In this document: in pieces, positions 6,747-12,924 of the stretch | Position numbering within the stretch: the first letter of the stretch is position 1 | How the letters are laid out: the number at the start of each line of letters is the position of its first letter | Source of the DNA: a virus | Strand: one strand, 5' to 3' | IMG/VR virus record: IMGVR_UViG_3300019776_000202 | Location: 1 to 37,391 of that record | Length of the DNA stretch: 37,391 bases | The notes under the pieces: model-generated | The model's database searches: none | Told to the model about the DNA's origin: nothing | Seen by the model: only the letters and a program-made list of their open reading frames with translations | Program-made: the position numbers and the translations under genes

Positions 6747-6762
6747 GTAGTGCCTACGCTAC
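6747..6762. promoter_or_regulatory. Operator-like inverted repeat near the repressor promoter
   Basis: GTAG (6747-6750) and CTAC (6759-6762) face each other around an 8-base centre. On the minus strand the same stretch gives TGTAGCGTAGGCACTAC and overlaps a candidate -10 box (TAGCGT) of the repressor, with TTGTGC 18 bases upstream. It shares the TGTAG/CACTAC half-sites with the operator at 6821-6845. Confidence 0.45.
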
Positions 6763-6820
6763 ATGCAACACGCCGAAGCGCACAAGATTCCCAGAATGGC
6801 GTGCAATAGACGTTCTGTTA

Positions 6821-6845
6821 TGTAGTGTGTACCGCATGCACTACA
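6821..6845. promoter_or_regulatory. Operator-like inverted repeat over the Cro-like start codon
   Basis: Perfect arms TGTAGTG (6821-6827) and CACTACA (6839-6845) surround an 11-base spacer that includes the ATG at 6836. Binding by the repressor or Cro-like protein here would block the early rightward transcript. The position in the divergent gap is as expected for a phage switch. Confidence 0.55.
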
Positions 6846-7057
6846 CCTTGAACCGCAGAGCGGTCCTCTCGTCAGCCGCCCTCAACGATCTCACGATCAC
6901 CCAACTGGCCGAGAAGGCCGGCGTCCACCGCATCACCCTCAGCAAGGCGCTGCACCGCGAGCGCCCGTCCGAGCCGACCCTGCGCACCGTGCTTGGCCTG
7001 TCCAGCGTGCTGGGCATCCCCCTCGATGAACTGATCGAGGCCAAGGAAGCCGCGTGA
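6836..7057 (+). CDS. Cro-like small XRE helix-turn-helix protein
   Basis: This 73-residue protein is almost entirely an XRE-type helix-turn-helix domain. Its helix pair, ITQLAEKAGVHRITLSKAL, is followed by the typical LRTVLGLSSVLGIPLDELI end. It is transcribed away from the repressor and is the first gene of the early operon, so a Cro-like role is likely: repressing the lysogenic promoter or regulating early transcription. The ATG at 6836 is used here; a GTG at 6827 in frame is an alternative. Neither has a clear ribosome site, so translation may be leaderless. An inverted repeat spans the start, suggesting autoregulation. It overlaps the excisionase-like gene by four bases. Confidence 0.85.
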   Translation: MHYTLNRRAVLSSAALNDLTITQLAEKAGVHRITLSKALHRERPSEPTLRTVLGLSSVLGIPLDELIEAKEAA

Positions 7058-7248
7058 CCACCGACCTGTCTCAGCGCATCGCTGTGACCCGCGACCAGGC
7101 AGCCGACCTCGTCGGCCTGTCCAACCGGACCATCGTCCGCGCCATCCGCGCCGGCGAGCTCATCGAGCACTACGTCAGCGCCAAGCCCGTGATCCTCATC
7201 GACGACCTGCGCGAGTGGATCAAGGCCGCACCGACCAGCACCCCCTAG
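7054..7248 (+). CDS. Excisionase-like helix-turn-helix protein
   Basis: This 64-residue protein begins with GTG in a GTGA overlap with the Cro-like gene. Its sequence VTRDQAADLVGLSNRTIVRA followed by IRAGELIEHYVSAKPVILIDDLREWIKA has the layout of the short winged MerR/excisionase domain (helix-turn-helix, then a wing with a charged-aromatic strand and a last helix). Such proteins bend attachment-site DNA and direct the integrase towards excision, and some also regulate transcription. Close linkage to the integrase and switch genes supports the excisionase call. A plain transcriptional regulator is the alternative. Confidence 0.75.
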   Translation: MTTDLSQRIAVTRDQAADLVGLSNRTIVRAIRAGELIEHYVSAKPVILIDDLREWIKAAPTSTP

Positions 7249-7292
7249 ACCCGCCGCGCCCGAGTGGGGAAGCAAGGGCGCAGCGGCACAAC

Positions 7293-7307
7293 GGCACCTC
7301 TGGTGCC
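7293..7307 (+). other. Small GC-rich hairpin in the early leader
   Basis: GGCACC (7293-7298) and GGTGCC (7302-7307) form a 6-base stem with a three-base loop. It precedes a larger hairpin at 7314-7354, making a tandem structure in the 137-base gap after the excisionase-like gene. Confidence 0.5.
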
Positions 7308-7313
7308 CACATA

Positions 7314-7354
7314 GGCGGGGCGAGGTTGACCGCCCCCGTGTCCCTCGCCCCGCC
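7314..7354 (+). terminator. Strong hairpin, terminator or attenuator before the early membrane genes
   Basis: Perfect 12-base arms GGCGGGGCGAGG (7314-7325) and CCTCGCCCCGCC (7343-7354) enclose a 17-base loop. No T-run follows. It separates the switch genes from the main early operon and could regulate read-through. Confidence 0.6.
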
Positions 7355-7385
7355 ACCCCACCTCTCACCCTGCGAAGGAGACCCC

Positions 7386-7661
7386 ATGACCATCAACGGC
7401 CTTCACCTCATGCTCGCGTTCATCGCCGGCCTTGCCGCCGTCGGCTGGACCGTCGACTACCGCCGTCGCATCACCGCCGAACGTCAGCGCGACATCGCCC
7501 ACCGCATCGCACACGAGAAGGGCCGCCGCCTCATGGTGGCCCTCGACGAACGGGACGCCGCCCGCACCCACGCCGACGACGCCCAGCTCATGCTCAACGC
7601 CATCCTCGGCGACCCCGAGGCTGAGCGCGTGGTCCACCCGTCGCTGCGGGTCGTCCAGTGA
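7386..7661 (+). CDS. Small single-span membrane protein
   Basis: This 91-residue protein starts after a strong GAAGGAG ribosome site. Residues 5-24 (GLHLMLAFIAGLAAVGWTV) form one transmembrane helix, followed by a long charged cytoplasmic-type helix rich in Arg and Glu (YRRRITAERQRDIAHRIAHE) that probably forms a coiled coil. No family is recognised. It is the first gene of the main early operon after the hairpins and overlaps the next small membrane protein. The pair could form a complex at the membrane. Early membrane proteins in phages often affect host physiology or exclude other phages, but there is no direct evidence here. Confidence 0.65.
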   Translation: MTINGLHLMLAFIAGLAAVGWTVDYRRRITAERQRDIAHRIAHEKGRRLMVALDERDAARTHADDAQLMLNAILGDPEAERVVHPSLRVVQ

Positions 7662-7867
7662 GCGACCCGGAGGTGCTGCTCGTCCTGGCGGCACTCGCCC
7701 TCTGCGCCCCGTTCATCGCCCTCGCCTACTGGCTCATCGTCGATGCGCGGGACCGCGCCGAGATGAAGCGCCACCAGGCAGCCATGGCCGCGCTCGGCGC
7801 CCGCATCCACCGCGAGAACCAGGACCGCGGCCGCTACCTCGCCGACGACCCCCAACGACCGGAGTAA
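7658..7867 (+). CDS. Small single-span membrane protein, second of a pair
   Basis: This 69-residue protein begins with GTG in a GTGA overlap. Residues 6-28 (LLVLAALALCAPFIALAYWLIV) are a strongly hydrophobic span, followed by a charged helix (DARDRAEMKRHQAAMAALGARI) and an Arg/Asp-rich tail. The general plan repeats that of the preceding gene (short outside end, one span, charged helix), so the two may be partners. No known family is recognised. The next gene starts two bases after its stop, so it belongs to the same operon. Confidence 0.62.
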   Translation: MSDPEVLLVLAALALCAPFIALAYWLIVDARDRAEMKRHQAAMAALGARIHRENQDRGRYLADDPQRPE

Positions 7868-7869
7868 CG

Positions 7870-8316
7870 ATGATCGATCACCTCATCGGCGCTGCCCTCG
7901 AGGCCGCCACTGCTGTCACCGACCGCGAGCTGCACGTTGCCCGCCCGTCCCGCTCCGTGTCCGCAGTCCGGCAGGCCGCCACAGTGCCCAGCCGACTCGC
8001 CCGATGGGAGGCGTGCGTTGCCAACCGTGAGAGCCACCGCAACCCCAAGGCCCGCAACCCGCGCTCCTCGGCCCAAGGCACCTACCAGTTCCTCGACCGC
8101 CTCTGGCGCACGTCGCTGGCCGCGCAGGTCGCGGCACGACTCCGCGACCACGGACTGCCCCGCCACCAGTCCCGGCTCGTCCGCGACTACCTGACCGGCC
8201 ACGAGATCGCCACCTGGCCCGCCGTCTACCAGACCATCGGCTTCCTCGAGGTCAACGCCCGAGGCGGCTCCTACCACTGGCGCCTCGCTGGCAGCAGTTG
8301 CGAGGGGCTCCGATGA
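7870..8316 (+). CDS. Lysozyme/transglycosylase-like protein in the early operon
   Basis: This 148-residue protein has a central segment beginning WEACVANRESHRNPKARN, then S-A-Q-G-T-Y-Q-F-L and W. That pattern (E-S-x-x-N-P, then G-x-Y-Q-F and W) marks lysozyme-like transglycosylase and resuscitation-factor-type domains, where the glutamate in RES is the catalytic acid. The N-terminus has no signal peptide or transmembrane span, only a weakly amphipathic start. It lies in the early region beside two membrane proteins, far from the lysis genes and the tape measure, which is an odd place for a wall-degrading enzyme. It may act inside an early membrane complex, be a virion protein expressed early, or be a repurposed fold. 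The ATG at 7870 directly follows the previous stop. Confidence 0.7.
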   Translation: MIDHLIGAALEAATAVTDRELHVARPSRSVSAVRQAATVPSRLARWEACVANRESHRNPKARNPRSSAQGTYQFLDRLWRTSLAAQVAARLRDHGLPRHQSRLVRDYLTGHEIATWPAVYQTIGFLEVNARGGSYHWRLAGSSCEGLR

Positions 8317-8453
8317 GCGCCGTGTGGGAGTGGCTGAACCGACCGCTGACGACCGTGGACCTCATCGCCTACGGCATCGGCTGGTGGATCGGCGGCAAGG
8401 CATACGAAGCCGTCGCAGGCCGTCGTCACGGCAAGCACCGGGCGACCCGATGA
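8313..8453 (+). CDS. Very small membrane-associated protein
   Basis: This 46-residue protein lies between an ATGA overlap upstream and another downstream, so it fits the operon exactly. It has an aromatic N-terminus (SAVWEWLNRPLTT), a short hydrophobic stretch (VDLIAYGIGWWIGGKAY, about residues 15-31) and a very basic tail (GRRHGKHRATR). The pattern suggests a peripheral or single-span membrane peptide with a positive inner end. No family is recognised. It follows the lysozyme-like gene and two membrane proteins, consistent with a membrane-directed early module. Confidence 0.6.
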   Translation: MSAVWEWLNRPLTTVDLIAYGIGWWIGGKAYEAVAGRRHGKHRATR

Positions 8454-8575
8454 GCGGCGACGGCACGATCCGCCGCTGCGTCGAATGCTCCTTCGTCATG
8501 TTCGCCGAAGAGCCCTACGTGCTCGGCGAGTGGGGCTACTACCACCCCCGCTGCGTCCCCCAGGAGGCGTCATGA
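8450..8575 (+). CDS. Tiny zinc-binding-type protein
   Basis: This 41-residue protein starts in an ATGA overlap. It contains R-R-C-V-E-C (about residues 9-13) and a later Y-H-P-R-C (about 32-36), which together can form one Cys3-His zinc site. The middle has the aromatic FVMFAEEPYVLGEWGYY stretch. Small zinc-ribbon proteins of this size are frequent in actinophage early operons and are usually of unknown function. Its perfect fit between neighbouring overlaps supports it being real despite its size. Confidence 0.6.
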   Translation: MSGDGTIRRCVECSFVMFAEEPYVLGEWGYYHPRCVPQEAS

Positions 8576-8979
8576 CCTGGACCAACCCCGACCCGTGGCA
8601 CTGCTACCAGTGCGGCGCGGAAGGCCTCGGCGGCCGCGAAGCAGGCGACCACCACGACCGCACCGCCCACGCACCCAAGCCGAAGAACCCCAAGCCCGTC
8701 GGCTCCGTCGTCCCCGAAGGCGTGAACTCCTGCGACGTTCGCGCCTACGGACTCGAGAACGGCTGGCAGCTCGGCAACCGCGGCCGGCTCCCGCAAGCCC
8801 TCATCGACCAGTACGTCGCTGCCCAGCAGGCCAAGCCTCGCGGCATCAACCGCGACGACCTCCGCGAACTTCGTGACCAGGGCCTCCACCTCGAAGCCAT
8901 CGCCCAGCGACTCGGCACCACCGTCGCCGCCATCGAGAAGGCCGAGAGCCGCGACCGTGCCAAGGAGTGGTCCGCGTGA
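8572..8979 (+). CDS. Lsr2-like DNA-binding protein with N-terminal zinc motif
   Basis: This 135-residue protein has three visible parts. Residues 10-33 (H-C-Y-Q-C-G and a downstream D-H-H) form a zinc-finger-like site. Residues about 56-82 (DVRAYGLENGWQLGNRGRLP) resemble the C-terminal DNA-binding domain of Lsr2, the actinobacterial AT-rich-DNA silencer, including the R-G-R minor-groove motif. The last part (DLRELRDQGLHLEAIAQRLG and on) looks like a helix-turn-helix. Lsr2-like proteins are known in actinophages and may counter or redirect host silencing. Here the Lsr2 oligomerisation domain is replaced by a zinc motif and an extra helix-turn-helix is added, which is unusual. The gene is translationally coupled on both sides. 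Confidence 0.7.
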   Translation: MTWTNPDPWHCYQCGAEGLGGREAGDHHDRTAHAPKPKNPKPVGSVVPEGVNSCDVRAYGLENGWQLGNRGRLPQALIDQYVAAQQAKPRGINRDDLRELRDQGLHLEAIAQRLGTTVAAIEKAESRDRAKEWSA

Positions 8980-9302
8980 CGTGGGCCGAGCAGCAGCTCT
9001 CCCTGCTCCCCGACCCCATCGACGCCCGCTTCCTCGAGTTCCACCACGCCAACCCCCACATCTACCGGCAGCTCGTCGACCTGTCCCGCCAGTGGCGAGA
9101 CGCCGGCCACGAGAAGTGCTCCATGGACATGCTGTTCCACCTCCTGCGCTGGGAGTACGGCGTCCAGACCCACGCCACCGACGGGTTCCGGCTCAACGAC
9201 CACTACACGAGCCGCTACGCCCGCCTCATCGCCGCCAACGAGCCCGACCTGGCTGGCCTGTTCGCCACCCGAACCCTGCGATCCGATTGGACAGCCGCGT
9301 GA
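8976..9302 (+). CDS. Conserved actinophage protein of unknown function
   Basis: This 108-residue protein begins with GTG in a GTGA overlap. It matches a family common in phages and Gram-positive genomes, recognisable from RFLEFHHANPHIYRQLV, the middle MLFHLLRWEYGVQT, and the ending NDHYTSRYARLIAANEPDLAG. The conserved F-x-x-N-P-H, R-W-E and Y-A-R-L-I pieces are all present. The family's biochemical role is not established. It lies just before the exonuclease and RecT-like genes and may take part in early DNA metabolism. No transmembrane segments or metal motifs are seen. Confidence 0.72.
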   Translation: MTWAEQQLSLLPDPIDARFLEFHHANPHIYRQLVDLSRQWRDAGHEKCSMDMLFHLLRWEYGVQTHATDGFRLNDHYTSRYARLIAANEPDLAGLFATRTLRSDWTAA

Positions 9303-10066
9303 CGCTCAAGTTCTCCGAGAAGGCCCACCGCTACTGGCTGGACGGCAAGCCCATCCCCGGTGTCACCACCCTCATCGGAAAGGGCCTGCCCAAGGACGCG
9401 CTCATGTACTGGAGCGCCAAGATGGTCGCCGAGTACGTCACCGACAACGAGGCCGCCGTCGAGCAGCTGCGCGGCATGGGCCGCGAGTCCATGATCGGCG
9501 CGCTCAAGGGCGTGCCATGGGAGTCCCGCGACCAGGCATCCATCCGCGGCACCGACGTCCACGCCCTCGCCGAGCAGATCGTCCACGGCAACGAGGTCGA
9601 AGTGCCCGAGCACCTAGTCGAGCACGTCAGCGGCTACGCCCGCTGGCTCGACGACTTCGAGGTCGAGCCCATCCTGACCGAGCGGTCCTGCGCGAACCGG
9701 AAGCACTGGTACGCCGGCCGCTTCGACCTAGTCGCCGACATCACCCGCACCCGCTGGCTCCTCGACGTCAAGACGTCCAAGCGACCCTACGGCGACACCG
9801 CCCTGCAGACCGACGCCTACCGGCACGCCGAGTTCTACGTCGAGGACGACGACCCCGACACCGAACACCCCATGCCCGAAGGCATCGAACGCCTCGGCGT
9901 CATCCACGTCACCGACTACGGCACCACCCTGTACCCGCTCGACTCCAGCGGAGCCGCGTTCAAGGACTTCACGCACATCGCGTGGACCGCGAAGGCCCGC
10001 AAGCGCATCGACGGCTACCTCCACGACCCCATCAACGACATCACAGAGATTGGAAAGACAGCATGA
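9299..10066 (+). CDS. PD-(D/E)XK exonuclease, RecB/Cas4-like
   Basis: This 255-residue nuclease starts at GTG in a GTGA overlap. Nuclease motifs visible are R-G-T-D-V-H (83-88), G-R-F-D (140-143), L-L-D-V-K-T-S-K (154-161; catalytic Asp and Lys) and Q-T-D-A-Y-R (170-175), which are the signature residues of RecB-family nucleases. Phage members resect double-strand ends from 5' to 3'. The next gene encodes a RecT-like annealing protein, so the two together form an exonuclease-annealing recombination pair comparable to lambda Exo/Beta or RecE/RecT. A short acidic insertion (EDDDPDTEHP) lies after the active site. There is no helicase or iron-sulfur cluster motif, so it is a stand-alone nuclease. 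Confidence 0.86.
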   Translation: MTLKFSEKAHRYWLDGKPIPGVTTLIGKGLPKDALMYWSAKMVAEYVTDNEAAVEQLRGMGRESMIGALKGVPWESRDQASIRGTDVHALAEQIVHGNEVEVPEHLVEHVSGYARWLDDFEVEPILTERSCANRKHWYAGRFDLVADITRTRWLLDVKTSKRPYGDTALQTDAYRHAEFYVEDDDPDTEHPMPEGIERLGVIHVTDYGTTLYPLDSSGAAFKDFTHIAWTAKARKRIDGYLHDPINDITEIGKTA

Positions 10067-10971
10067 CCGAACTAGCCCTGCGCGACACCGACTCCTGGGC
10101 GCCGATGCTCCCAGCGGTCAACCAGCTCGCGGCCGGCATCGCCGACACCGAGTTCGTCCCCAAGGCCCTCCGGGGCAAGCAGTACGCCGTCGCCGCCTGC
10201 GTCCTCGCCGGCCGGGAGATCGGCATCGGCCCGATGGAGGCCCTGCAGAAGATCCACATGGTCGACGGCCGCCCCAGCCTGTCGTCCGAGCTGATGCGCT
10301 CCCTCGTGCTGCGCGCCGGCCACATGATCGAGTTCACCCACCTCACCGATCAGGTCTGCACCATCCGCGGCCGCCGCAACGGGTCGAGCGAGTGGACCGA
10401 ACTGTCGTGGACGCTTAAGGACGCCCAGCGCATCGGGGTGGCGAACAAGGACACCTGGAAGAAGTACCCCCGCCAGATGCTCAGCGCCCGCGCTACGTCT
10501 GAACTGTGCCGGCTGATGTTCCCCGACGCGCTCGGCGGCATCTCCTACACGCCGGAGGAGATCGAGGACGAGAAGGCGACGACGGTCAAGGTGGTGCGCG
10601 AGCCGGCGGCGTCCGGCCCGGCCAAGGTCTCCCGTACCCCCAAGGTCGCCCCGCCTGAGCCCGTCGAACCCTCGTTCGACGAGGACGTCGACACCGAGAC
10701 GGGCGAGATCGTGGACGCCGAGATCGTTGAGGACAAGGCGCCGGAGTTTCCGCTGGTGTCCGGCGCGCAGCTGACGAAGATGTCGGTGCTGTTCAACGCC
10801 TGCGGCATCAAGGACCGCGACGAGCGCCTCAACATCGTCGCCGGGATCGTCGGCCGCGAGGTCGCCTCATCCAAGGAACTGACCAAGCCCGAGGCATCCG
10901 CCGTCATCGACGCCCTCGATGCCATGGCCGCCCCCGTCGAGGAGCCCCCGTTCGAGGACGGTGCCGCATGA
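10063..10971 (+). CDS. RecT-like single-strand annealing protein
   Basis: This 302-residue protein has a RecT-type domain in the first about 165 residues. Recognisable pieces are the GKQYAVAACVLAGREIGIGP and MEALQKIHMVDGRPSLSSEL segments and then KKYPRQMLSARATSELCRLM, all typical of actinophage RecT. It anneals complementary single strands produced by the neighbouring exonuclease and supports recombination-dependent replication or repair. A linker rich in Glu, Asp and Pro (about 175-240) follows, and then a separate C-terminal helical domain (about 245-290) that resembles a small protein-binding module. The ATGA overlap upstream and downstream indicates one transcript with the nuclease and the ParB-like gene. 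Confidence 0.85.
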   Translation: MTELALRDTDSWAPMLPAVNQLAAGIADTEFVPKALRGKQYAVAACVLAGREIGIGPMEALQKIHMVDGRPSLSSELMRSLVLRAGHMIEFTHLTDQVCTIRGRRNGSSEWTELSWTLKDAQRIGVANKDTWKKYPRQMLSARATSELCRLMFPDALGGISYTPEEIEDEKATTVKVVREPAASGPAKVSRTPKVAPPEPVEPSFDEDVDTETGEIVDAEIVEDKAPEFPLVSGAQLTKMSVLFNACGIKDRDERLNIVAGIVGREVASSKELTKPEASAVIDALDAMAAPVEEPPFEDGAA

Positions 10972-12104
10972 GCTACATGGAGAAGGTCCCACTCGACCAG
11001 CTCGAGCCGCACCCGCACAACGTGCGGCGCGACCTGGGCGACCTCACCGAACTGGCCGAGTCCATCAAGGGCATGGGCCTGCTCGAGCCGCTCGTCATCG
11101 CCCCCAAGGGCAAGCCGGGGGAGGGGTTCGTCGTCATCGGCGGGCACCGCCGCCTCGCTGCCGCAGCACTGGCCGGCCTCGACGCAGTGCCGTGCATCAT
11201 GCGCCCAGACCTCAACACGCAGGCCAGCCAGATCGAAGCCATGCTCGTGGAGAACCTGCAGCGTAGCGACCTCACCGTCATGGAGGAGGCCGACGCCTAC
11301 GCGCAGCTCGAGCTGCTCGGCGCCACCGAGGTGTCCATCGCCAAGGCCACCGGCCGCGCCCGCGGCACCGTCCGGCAGCGCCTCCTCCTGGCGTCCCTGC
11401 CGACGCAGCGCCGCGAGGAGTTCGAGGGCGGCCGCCTGAGTCTCGACGCCGCCGTCCGGTGCGCGAAGCTGCGCGAGCGGTGGGCCGACGACGACGAGAT
11501 CCTCGCCATGATCGACAAGGCCGGCACCTACTCCTTCGGCGCCAACTACGGCGTCGAGTCGCAGATCCAGCGACTCCTCGAGGACCGCAAACGGGCCGCC
11601 GAACCCGAGCCCGAAGAGGACGACGAGCCTGACGGCGACTCACTCGACCTCGACGGCCGCCGGGCGTCATGGGAGGAGCGCAACCGCCTAGCCGAGGAGC
11701 GCAACAAGTCCATCCTCACCGTCGCAGGCAAGCCGCAGGAGTGGCTGCGGAAGCGGCTCAAGGGCGACGACGACGTAGAGGTCCGCTCCGGCCTCATCGC
11801 CTGGGCGCTCCACGACGTCCTTGACGAGTACGACGTCGACACGTTCCTGCCGTGGTTCGGCATCGACCCGCCCGGCGACGACGAGGACGTCGATGACGCC
11901 AACCTCCGCATCGCCAACGAGGCCATGGAACTGACCTACGCCGACCAGGTCGCGCTCCTGGCGCTCGCCATCACTGGCGCCGCTCAGACCGTCGCCGCCT
12001 GGTCGTGGCAGCGCCAGATCGAGCACTTCGTCGAGCACCTCGACTACGAACCCAGCAAGGCCGAGGCCGCCCTGCTCAAGGGAGACGACGATGAGGTGGC
12101 GTAA
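10968..12104 (+). CDS. ParB-like nuclease/CTPase-domain protein
   Basis: This 378-residue protein starts with a ParB N-terminal domain. It contains PLDQLEPHPHNVRRD, the conserved G-G-H-R-R-L-A-A box (about 60-67) and E-N-L-Q-R-S-D-L (about 92-99), then a helix-turn-helix (SIAKATGRARGTVRQRL). An acidic linker (about 205-225) and a long C-terminal region of unknown fold follow. ParB proteins bind centromere-like sites and use CTP; phage versions without a ParA partner are common and may act in recombination, replication or transcription. No ParA gene exists in the window, and the gene lies among recombination genes, so a partition role is unlikely. It overlaps the next gene by 14 bases. Confidence 0.83.
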   Translation: MSYMEKVPLDQLEPHPHNVRRDLGDLTELAESIKGMGLLEPLVIAPKGKPGEGFVVIGGHRRLAAAALAGLDAVPCIMRPDLNTQASQIEAMLVENLQRSDLTVMEEADAYAQLELLGATEVSIAKATGRARGTVRQRLLLASLPTQRREEFEGGRLSLDAAVRCAKLRERWADDDEILAMIDKAGTYSFGANYGVESQIQRLLEDRKRAAEPEPEEDDEPDGDSLDLDGRRASWEERNRLAEERNKSILTVAGKPQEWLRKRLKGDDDVEVRSGLIAWALHDVLDEYDVDTFLPWFGIDPPGDDEDVDDANLRIANEAMELTYADQVALLALAITGAAQTVAAWSWQRQIEHFVEHLDYEPSKAEAALLKGDDDEVA

Positions 12105-12330
12105 GCGCACCCCCGAGCCCGTCCTCCCGCAGCCGACACCCGACCTGCTGGCCTACGCCACCCTGCTCGACGAGCGCGACAACGCCCGCACCTACGCGCA
12201 GCGCATCGAAGAGGAGAACGCCTTCCTCCTCGCGGTGCTCCAAGAGGTCCGCGGCCTCCTCGACGGCATCCCCACCGTCGAAGAGCTGCTCGAGCCCATC
12301 GACAAGGCACTCAGGGCGGTCAAGCCATGA
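12091..12330 (+). CDS. Small coiled-coil protein of unknown function
   Basis: This 79-residue protein starts within the end of the ParB-like gene. After a short Pro-rich N-terminus (PEPVLPQPTPD) it is a long helix with heptad-like spacing (LLDERDNARTYAQRIEEENA and LLAVLQEVRGLL), indicating a coiled coil that may dimerise. No metal or membrane motif is present. Coupling to the ParB-like gene suggests a partner or adaptor, but the family is not recognised and no function can be given. Confidence 0.6.
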   Translation: MRWRKRTPEPVLPQPTPDLLAYATLLDERDNARTYAQRIEEENAFLLAVLQEVRGLLDGIPTVEELLEPIDKALRAVKP

Positions 12331-12443
12331 GCCGCTGGACATGCGACGTCTGCAAGGCCACCGGCCAGCAACCCACTGTCAAGGCAGCACGCGCCGAACT
12401 CGCCCACCACTACCTCAAGAACCACAACGAGACGGAGTGGTGA
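12327..12443 (+). CDS. Tiny C2H2-type zinc protein
   Basis: This 38-residue protein fits exactly between two overlapping neighbours. It contains C-D-V-C (residues 6-9) and a later H-H-Y-L-K-N-H (about 27-33), a C-x2-C...H-x4-H layout that would bind one zinc ion like a small zinc finger. Basic residues between the ligands could contact nucleic acid. It is one of several very small zinc-type proteins in this operon. Confidence 0.6.
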   Translation: MSRWTCDVCKATGQQPTVKAARAELAHHYLKNHNETEW

Positions 12444-12715
12444 TGGACCTCGACCGCCCCTCGCACATCAACCCCGTCGACTGGGAACGAATGCCCTGGC
12501 ACGCCCGCCAGCGTGCTGTTCGCACCCTCGTCGTCGAGGCACGCCGCACCCTCAAGCCTGCGCCAGCACCCGAGCCGCCCATCAAGCGCCGCATCCGCGT
12601 CTACCGGGTCGACCGCGGCTGCTGGGAGATCACCGACGGCGTCAGCACCGCCAGGACCGTCACCGCGCAGGCCGCTTGGCGGCTGCTCGCCCGGCTGGGC
12701 AGGTCCACCGCATGA
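12443..12715 (+). CDS. Small basic protein of unknown function
   Basis: This 90-residue protein overlaps the preceding stop by one base (TGATG). The first half is helical and basic (MPWHARQRAVRTLVVEARRT); the second half has an apparent beta hairpin (KRRIRVYRVDRGCWEITDG) and a final helix. Similar small proteins occur in actinophage early operons with no assigned function. The high Arg content would suit nucleic-acid binding. No catalytic motif is evident. Confidence 0.58.
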   Translation: MDLDRPSHINPVDWERMPWHARQRAVRTLVVEARRTLKPAPAPEPPIKRRIRVYRVDRGCWEITDGVSTARTVTAQAAWRLLARLGRSTA

Positions 12716-12924
12716 GCGGCGTCCGCGGCCACGAGCCGACCTGCCCCATCGCCCGCGAGACCTGGTGCGTCTGGACTGGCGACAAGTGCGACTGGTGCAG
12801 CGCGTACCGCAAGGGCCGCGACGACGTGCTGGCCCAGTTGGTCGCCGCGTCCACTGCCCTGGCTAACGGCCTCGTCACCGCCATCGACGCAGAACTCGCC
12901 AGCCTGCACGAGGAGGACGAGTGA
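12712..12924 (+). CDS. Small Cys-rich protein of unknown function
   Basis: This 70-residue protein starts at an ATGA overlap. The N-terminal half has Cys residues at about 11, 19, 26 and 29 (T-C-P-I, W-C-V-W, K-C-D-W-C), which could bind zinc. The C-terminal half is a helix (DDVLAQLVAASTALANGLVT) ending in an acidic tail (EEDE). No known family is recognised. It precedes the RusA-like gene with a short overlap and belongs to the same recombination/replication operon. Confidence 0.58.
   Translation: MSGVRGHEPTCPIARETWCVWTGDKCDWCSAYRKGRDDVLAQLVAASTALANGLVTAIDAELASLHEEDE

Noticed and set aside
10968-12104. A plasmid-type partition locus
   Set aside because: Only a ParB-like gene is found, without ParA or a centromere-like repeat array.
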